Shown: positions 6,896-12,235 of the stretch, piece after piece
Position numbering within the stretch: position 1 is the first letter of the stretch
How the letters are laid out: each line of letters opens with the position of its first letter
Assembly (NCBI GenBank): GCA_013002375.1
Contig: JABDJW010000432.1
Location: 1-12,235, forward strand
Source: Acidimicrobiales bacterium
Lineage (GTDB): Bacteria; Actinomycetota; Acidimicrobiia; Acidimicrobiales; SHLQ01
Length of the DNA stretch: 12,235 nucleotides
Reading direction: 5' to 3'
Program-made: the position numbers and the translations under genes
The notes under the pieces: model-generated
Seen by the model: the letters and a program-made list of their open reading frames with translations, nothing else
Database searches by the model: none
What the model was told of the DNA's origin: nothing

Positions 6896-7554
6896 GAGTT
6901 CGGCTTGACGGCAACCACGAGGAACTGTTTTCCCAGAAGCCGCCAGGCCGGCCGCAGCTTCAGGTAGGCCCGGATTGCAAAGGCAGGCGGAGGCGGCTTT
7001 CCGGCCATCGTGTAGGGCAGAAACGAGCCGATGGCTTCTTCGGTCGAGAAGCCGGCCAGCTCTGCGGCCTCGACGACCGATCGTTCGGTCAGGGGGATCA
7101 TGTGATCGAAGAAGTCCCAGTACATGCCGCCGACGCGCGCAATGTTGTGGCCGAGGCACACCAGACGTCCGCCGGGTCGCAGGGTGCGGTACGCCTCGGC
7201 CAGCGTCGCGGCCATGGCCTCTCGGTCGGGCAGGTGCTCGAGGAAATTGCTGGTGAACACCAGATCCAGGGACTCATCAGCCAAGGGCCATGACGTATCG
7301 GCCCGTTGTTCGAACAGTTCGACGCTCGGATCGAGATGCGCCTTGGCGTCGGGGTTGAGATCGATGCCGTACCGGTGGGGCGCCGAGATCTGGTTGATGA
7401 ACGGGCCCCAGCCACACCCGAGGTCCAACACCGCGTTCGCACCATCGACGTAGCGGTGAAACCAGGCATCGATCAGCACCGCCCACACCTTTTGGCGGGT
7501 CTCGTTCTCGGCGGCGAAGCGCCGCCGGTACTGCTCGCTGAGGTTCTCGTTCAC
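6892..7554 (-). CDS. Class I SAM-dependent methyltransferase
   Basis: Rossmann-fold methyltransferase of 220 aa, first gene of the tightly coupled cluster. Motif I is VLDLGCGWG (42-50) and the acidic end of strand 2 is GIDLNPD (63-69). Then come VFTSNFLEHLPD (99-110), the usual post-II/IV region, and TLRPGGRLVCLGHN (124-137). The sequence resembles small-molecule or glycan methyltransferases rather than rRNA enzymes, but the acceptor is unknown. A sugar in the same envelope pathway is plausible from context. I prefer the GTG at 7554-7552. A GTG at 7590 would add 12 residues, but that stretch uses codons unusual here (TCA, AGT, CTA) and contains a perfect palindrome. Neither start has a clear Shine-Dalgarno site. 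A TACCCT box 8 nt before the shorter start would fit a leaderless transcript. The stop overlaps the membrane-protein start by 4 nt. Confidence 0.92.
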   Translation of the reverse strand: MNENLSEQYRRRFAAENETRQKVWAVLIDAWFHRYVDGANAVLDLGCGWGPFINQISAPHRYGIDLNPDAKAHLDPSVELFEQRADTSWPLADESLDLVFTSNFLEHLPDREAMAATLAEAYRTLRPGGRLVCLGHNIARVGGMYWDFFDHMIPLTERSVVEAAELAGFSTEEAIGSFLPYTMAGKPPPPAFAIRAYLKLRPAWRLLGKQFLVVAVKPNS

Positions 7555-7562
7555 GTCGCACC

Positions 7563-7568
7563 AGGGTA
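7563..7568 (-). promoter_or_regulatory. Possible -10 box of the methyltransferase/DprE-like operon
   Basis: On the minus strand TACCCT (TAnnnT pattern) ends 8 nt before GTG 7554, a spacing that would place transcription start at or near the start codon. No convincing -35 hexamer is visible. Confidence 0.35.
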
Positions 7569-7570
7569 GA

Positions 7571-7588
7571 GCACTCGGTGACGAGTGC
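7571..7588. repeat. Perfect 7-4-7 inverted repeat upstream of the DprE-like operon
   Basis: GCACTCG (7571-7577), loop GTGA, CGAGTGC (7582-7588). It lies between the stop of the 241-aa gene and the preferred methyltransferase start, 2 bp upstream of the possible -10 box. It could be a dyad operator or an RNA hairpin acting as a weak terminator or attenuator. No T-rich run follows on either strand. Confidence 0.6.
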
Positions 7589-7605
7589 ACGAGGTAGCTG
7601 CGCGC

Positions 7606-8331
7606 CTAGGGCACGAGCTGGATCTTCAGCCCCATGGCCTGCCCGGCCCGGTTCGTTCCCAACCAGAGTTCGGCGGGGCCGGGCTCGACCAGACCGCCCA
7701 CGAAGATCGGCTGGTCCGTGCGCCGGAGCCGCACCACGCCGGCGAGACCGGGCCGAATGCTCTCCTGCATCCGATCGGCGAGTGTGGGGTGCAGTGGGTT
7801 GTGGCGCGAGATCGCCGCATGTTGGGCCGCGATCTGGCCGGCGTCCTCGCCGGTGATTGCCATGATGCCGACATCGCTCCCCCAGCCATCGAGACGACAG
7901 TAGGAATGCGGCGCCCGAGCGCTCGGCTCGAGCACCAGAGAGATCTTCCGTTCGTCCTCGGCCACCAACGTGACGTCGTAGCGCCCGGGCAGCAAATCGA
8001 GCCGTTGACCATCGCCGAGCCCCAACAGATCACCGACGACGAGTCGACCGGTATCGAGTTCCAGGGAATCGACCACCAACTGAGCACTGCGACGAGGGGA
8101 CTCGGGCGGCAGCGAGACCACGCGGGCCAGCTTGAACCAGGCCGCATGGTCGCCGGCGTCGAAGGTCGTCGCCCGCCACGGACGCACCAGCTGCTCGAGC
8201 AGATCGACCAGCTCGATGAGTTCGGCGGCCACCGACTCGGGGGCGGTACCGGGTTCGCGGATGTCAAGGCGCATGGTGACGTGGTCCCGAGCGAAATGCG
8301 TGCTGGTCAGTTCGGCCGGTGTCAGAGGCAT
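7606..8331 (-). CDS. Hypothetical protein, possible distant DUF4241-like
   Basis: I do not recognise this 241-aa protein with confidence. It has no signal peptide or membrane segment. The N-terminal third is mixed acidic/helical (ESVAAELIELVDLLEQLV, about 32-49). The middle is beta-rich, with LVVDSLELDTGRLVVGDLLGLGDG and then LLPGRYDVTLVAEDE (about 113-127). The succession of a 'GRLVVGD' strand, a 'PGRYDVTL' strand and a later 'SDVGIMAITG' segment is reminiscent of DUF4241 proteins, a weak match from memory. The ATG at 8331-8329 is chosen, with AAGGGG unusually close (1 nt). A TTG at 8391 would add 20 residues with codons atypical of the region. Its stop is 51 bp before the preferred methyltransferase start on the same strand, so co-transcription with the glycan genes is possible but not shown. 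It is divergent from the DUF983 gene. Confidence 0.82.
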   Translation of the reverse strand: MPLTPAELTSTHFARDHVTMRLDIREPGTAPESVAAELIELVDLLEQLVRPWRATTFDAGDHAAWFKLARVVSLPPESPRRSAQLVVDSLELDTGRLVVGDLLGLGDGQRLDLLPGRYDVTLVAEDERKISLVLEPSARAPHSYCRLDGWGSDVGIMAITGEDAGQIAAQHAAISRHNPLHPTLADRMQESIRPGLAGVVRLRRTDQPIFVGGLVEPGPAELWLGTNRAGQAMGLKIQLVP

Positions 8332-8452
8332 ACCCCTTGTATCGTCCGAATCTGGCCAAAAGGTGAGGACGCCATGCACGATCGCTAGCAATACCGAATG
8401 TCAGGTCAGGGCGCATCTGCGGGTCGGTGATCGCGGGTTGGGCCGGCACTTC

Positions 8453-8458
8453 TAGGAT
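8453..8458 (+). promoter_or_regulatory. Possible -10 box giving a leaderless DUF983 transcript
   Basis: TAGGAT (TAnnnT pattern) ends 6 nt before the GTG at 8465, so transcription would begin at the start codon. The AGGA inside it could alternatively be a ribosome site with 7-nt spacing. No clear -35 is seen. Confidence 0.4.
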
Positions 8459-8464
8459 GGTCCG

Positions 8465-8890
8465 GTGACTCCTGCTCCCCCACCGCCGCCCCGGCGCGGC
8501 GCACTGGGCCTGTTGTACCTGGCCCTGCGACTGCGCTGCCCGCACTGCGCCAGTGGGCCGGTCTTCGACCGAGCTCGGCAACGCACGAACTGCCCCGAGT
8601 GCGGGTATCGCTTCGAGCGCGAATCGGGCTATTTCCTGGGTGCGATGGTGGTGAGCAATGCCGTGATCGGTGTGGTTGCGCTCATCGTCATGTTGGTGCT
8701 GATCTTCACCGGGCGATCACCCTTGGTCGCGGTCGGTCTGCCGATCCTCACCGCGCTGGTGGCGATGCCGTTGTTCCTGCCGTTCAGTCGGACCATCTGG
8801 ATGGCGCTCGATCTGCGCTTCGATCCACCCAACGACGATGATTTCGGCAACGCCGGCGCCGGGACCTCGCGTCCGGCCGGCTCGGGCTGA
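8465..8890 (+). CDS. DUF983 family zinc-ribbon membrane protein
   Basis: A 141-aa protein with a proline-rich N-terminus (PAPPPPPRR), a zinc-ribbon-like region, two hydrophobic helices and an acidic tail. The ribbon has C25-P-H-C28 and C43-P-E-C46, followed by GYRFERESGYFLGAM, the signature of DUF983 proteins. The helices span about 57-81 and 85-106. The family is widespread, small and of unknown function; in some bacteria members occur near cytochrome oxidase genes, but nothing of that kind is present here. The start is GTG 8465 (see the adjacent -10/ribosome-site candidate). The gene is divergent from the 241-aa protein across 133 bp and converges on the trehalose operon, with a strong hairpin between the two stops. 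It appears monocistronic. Confidence 0.9.
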   Translation: MTPAPPPPPRRGALGLLYLALRLRCPHCASGPVFDRARQRTNCPECGYRFERESGYFLGAMVVSNAVIGVVALIVMLVLIFTGRSPLVAVGLPILTALVAMPLFLPFSRTIWMALDLRFDPPNDDDFGNAGAGTSRPAGSG

Positions 8891-8894
8891 GATC

Positions 8895-8918
8895 GTCCCC
8901 GGCCCACCGACCGGGGAC
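8895..8918. terminator. Bidirectional hairpin terminator between convergent genes
   Basis: Perfect 8-bp arms GTCCCCGG (8895-8902) and CCGGGGAC (8911-8918) enclose an 8-nt loop. The hairpin starts 4 nt after the DUF983 stop and ends exactly where the opposing stop codon (8919-8921) begins. There is no T tract, as is common for intrinsic terminators in GC-rich actinobacteria. It can serve both strands. Confidence 0.8.
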
Positions 8919-11464
8919 CTACGGAAGGCTCAAGGCCAACGCGGCGTTGATCAGGCCCAGATGGCTGTACGCCTGCGGGTGGTTGCCGAGCATCGTGTTG
9001 GTCGACGGCTCGTACTCCTCCGAGAGCAGCCCGGTCGAGCCCAACAAGCCCCGGTAGCGCTTGAAGAGTGCCTCGGCCTCATCGTGTTGACCGGCCAGTA
9101 CGTAGGCCTCGATCAGCCACGAGGTGCAGAGTAGGAAGCCGCCCTCATGACCGGGTAGTCCGTCGTCGAGCCGGTAGCGGTAGACGACCGGTCCCACCCG
9201 CAGCTCGCGCTCGATGGCCCGGATCGTGCTGGCGAACCGAGGATCATCGGCGGCCAGAAGACCCGAGAGCCCGAGGTGCAGCGCCGCGGCGTCGAGCTCG
9301 GTGTCGCCGTAAGCGATCGTGTACGCACCGACCTTTTCGTTCCAGCCGTACTCGACAACGTCATCGGCGATGATCGAGGCCAGCAGCTCCCACCCATCGG
9401 GATAGGAACGGCCGGTGAGGCGCCCGATGCGCAGAGCCCGGTTGACCGCCATCCAGCACATCACCTTCGAGTGCACGTGATGGCGCTGAGGCCGACGTTC
9501 TTCCCAGATGCCGTGATCGGGTTCGTGCCAGCGGTCCTCCACCGCCTGCACCATGGCGATGACGAGTTGCCACTGCCTTTCCGAAATGGTCATGCCGGCC
9601 AACGCCATTTCGTGCACGAGGTCGACGATGGGGCCGAAGACGTCGAGCTGCACCTGCTGCTCGGCCGCGTTGCCGATGCGCACCGGGCGGCTTCCGCGGT
9701 AGCCATGCAAATGAGGCAGGGTCGCTTCGGGAATCGGGGCATCGCCGACCAACGGATACACCGGCCGAAGCTGCTCGGGCCCGGGGAGGGCCTCGACCCG
9801 TTCGCTCAGCCATTCGAGCAGCGCAACCGCTTCATCGGTGCTCCCGAGCCGGACCAACGCTTGGGCCGACATTGCCGCATCACGGGGCCAGCAGTGGCGG
9901 TAGTCCCAGTTGCGAACGCCCCCGACGACCTCGGGCAAGCTGGTGGTTGCGGCCGCGAGGACGGAGCCGGTCGGCTGGTGGCACAGCGCCTTGAGCGTCA
10001 GTGCACTGCGGCGCACATCCTTGGGCGCGACCGTGTTCTCGAGATTGAGCCGGTCCACCCACGACCGCCAGTGCACCAAGGTTTGTTTCCGCCGCTCTGA
10101 TTCGGGGAGCCGCTCGAGGTCGGCATCGGCGCCGTACAGCATCGTGAGCACGAGCGGTTCGCCGGTCAGGGTGACCCGACCGACGGCCCGGAACTCCTGT
10201 TCGTCGGTGATGTCCCAGGCGACGCCCGGCGCATGGAGTTCGAGGCGCTGATTACCGCCGAAGACGGTCAGCCAATCCTCGAAGAGTTCGTGGCGCTCGA
10301 ACGAACGGCCGTAGTCGAAGCGGGGCGCGAAGTCGATCTCGACCTCACCATGGCCTTCGAGAACCCGAATCAGGTTCACCCGACCAGCCGGCTCATCGGG
10401 GCGGTCGCCGGAACAATCCAGATAGTCGGTCAGCGTGACGTCGGCCCAACGCGTCCGCAGCACCAGGCTGCGCTCCAGGTAATCCTGAGATATCGGAGCG
10501 CCGTTCCCGAGCGGGCTGATTGCGTAGTAGCCGGCCGACCGTCCACCGAGCAGTTCGGCGAACACCGATGGCGAATCCGGAGCCGGTAGGCAGAGCCAGT
10601 TGATACGGGCGTCGGGCGCGACGAGGGCGACGGCCCGCTGGTCGGACAGCAACGAGTGTTCGTGGATTGGCGCGATGTTGCCACCGAGAAGCCAGGCCTC
10701 GCGAGCCTCACACAGCTGGGCCAAGAACTGCGCGGTCGCCGTCGTGTCGGCCAGTCGCTCGGTTGCGGCCGTTTCACCGGCGCCCACCTTGATGCCCAGA
10801 TCCGGCCCCTGCAGCGTGACGAACGCGTCTTCATCGGTGACATCGTCGCCCAGGAACACGACCGCCTCGGCTGCGACCATCGCCCGCACCCGGTCGAGCG
10901 CGGTGCCCTTGCTCGTCGCCACCACGGTGAGTTCGATGACGTCCTTGCCGAGCTTGACCTGGACGCCAGGGCGTGACCCGGGACCGTCCAAGATCTGCTG
11001 CACGGCCGCTTCACCGGCCTCGGCCGGTGCGTTCCGGTAGTGGAATGCAATGCTGGCCGGTTTGGCCTCGGTCATGAAGCCGTCCGTCGTGGCGGCCAGA
11101 GCAGCGAGCTCGGAGGAAATGACATTGCGCAACTCGAGTTGATCTGCGGTCAAGGCGGAGGCGAAGCCGGCATCGAATTCGGAGCCATGACTTCCGACCA
11201 AGTGGATCTCGGCCGGCAGTCGAGACAGCGTGGCCAAATCGCGCAACGACCGACCCGAGATCACCGCGACATGGGTATCGGGCATCGTGGCGAGATGGCG
11301 AAGGGCGGCAACCGACTCGCGATGCGGAACGGCGGCCGCCGGGTCGTCGACCAGCGGCGCGAGCGTGCCGTCGTAGTCGCTGGCCACCAGGAGGATCGGC
11401 GTTCGCGCGATCTCGGAGATTCGGGCGGCGATTTGGGCCGGGGCCATGAAGGCCGGTTGATCGT

Positions 11465-11468
<4 letters not shown>
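8919..11468 (-). CDS. Trehalose-6-phosphate phosphatase fused to glycoside hydrolase family 15
   Basis: An 849-aa bifunctional enzyme. The N-terminal HAD phosphatase (about 15-255) has DYDGT (31-35) with nucleophile D31 and acid D33, SGRS (71-74), GSHGSE (92-97), the SKG lysine (K187) and GDDVTDEDAF (207-216). This is the full trehalose-phosphatase (OtsB) motif set. The GH15 part (about 260-849) begins with APIHEHSLLSDQRAVALVAP, contains RNWDYRHCWPRDA (519-531), GIWEERRPQRHHVHSK (653-668) with likely acid E656, and GLLSEEYEP (813-821) with likely base E817. GH15 includes glucoamylases and mycobacterial-type trehalases. The signatures here resemble the latter, but the substrate cannot be settled. 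The GTG at 11468-11466 overlaps the otsA stop as GTGA, so translation is coupled. The upstream 12-codon extension lies inside otsA. Both catalytic halves look intact. Confidence 0.95.

Positions 11469-12235
<767 letters not shown>

Noticed and set aside
6896..7159. 88-codon N-terminal extension of the membrane protein
   Set aside because: Lies inside the methyltransferase gene and is Arg-rich without hydrophobic character; the GTGA overlap gives a natural start.
8332..8391. 20-codon TTG-initiated extension of the 241-aa protein
   Set aside because: Rare start codon and atypical codons (CTA, ACA, AGG); the ATG at 8331 is better placed.
8457..8468. ATG GTC CGG TGA mini-frame overlapping the DUF983 start
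   Set aside because: Three codons only; most simply a by-product of the TAGGAT/AGGA element.

Overview
The window is GC-rich, densely coding DNA with many GTG starts. The gene content (DprE1/DprE2-like pair, GH15-type trehalase/glucoamylase fused to trehalose phosphatase, actinobacterial-style OtsA, SUGCT-like CaiB/BaiF transferase) points to an actinobacterial chromosome. An Acidimicrobiia/Ilumatobacter-like lineage is my best guess, but that is inference. I see no transposase, integrase, CRISPR array, tRNA or rRNA. Twelve protein genes fill almost the whole window, and no gene-free stretch exceeds 300 bases.

Left part (1-2481): an AlkD-type DNA glycosylase runs off the left edge. A thioredoxin with a His-rich tail lies just upstream of it on the same (-) strand. 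A divergent class III CoA-transferase on + resembles the succinyl-CoA:glutarate CoA-transferase group.

Middle part (2488-8331, all -): the core is a tightly packed five-gene unit, transcribed right to left: SAM methyltransferase, polytopic GT-C-like membrane protein, DprE1-like FAD oxidase, DprE2-like SDR, and family 2 glycosyltransferase. Successive genes overlap by 4, 7 and 8 nt or are separated by 1 nt, so translational coupling is very likely. DprE1/DprE2 together epimerise C2 of polyprenyl-phosphoryl ribose to arabinose in mycobacteria. With a GT2 and a GT-C-like protein alongside, the simplest reading is a polyprenyl-phosphate-pentose (or related sugar) supply-and-transfer cassette for an envelope glycan. 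An unrecognised 241-aa protein lies just upstream, and between it and the methyltransferase is a perfect 7-4-7 palindrome next to a possible -10 box.

Right part (8465-12235): a small DUF983 zinc-ribbon membrane protein on + faces the trehalose genes on -. The two sides are separated by a strong hairpin with 8-bp arms that fits a shared terminator. The trehalose genes are otsA (5' end beyond the window) followed, with a 4-nt GTGA overlap, by a trehalose-6-phosphate phosphatase fused to a GH15 domain. This puts trehalose-6-P synthesis, dephosphorylation and a glucoside hydrolase in two coupled polypeptides.
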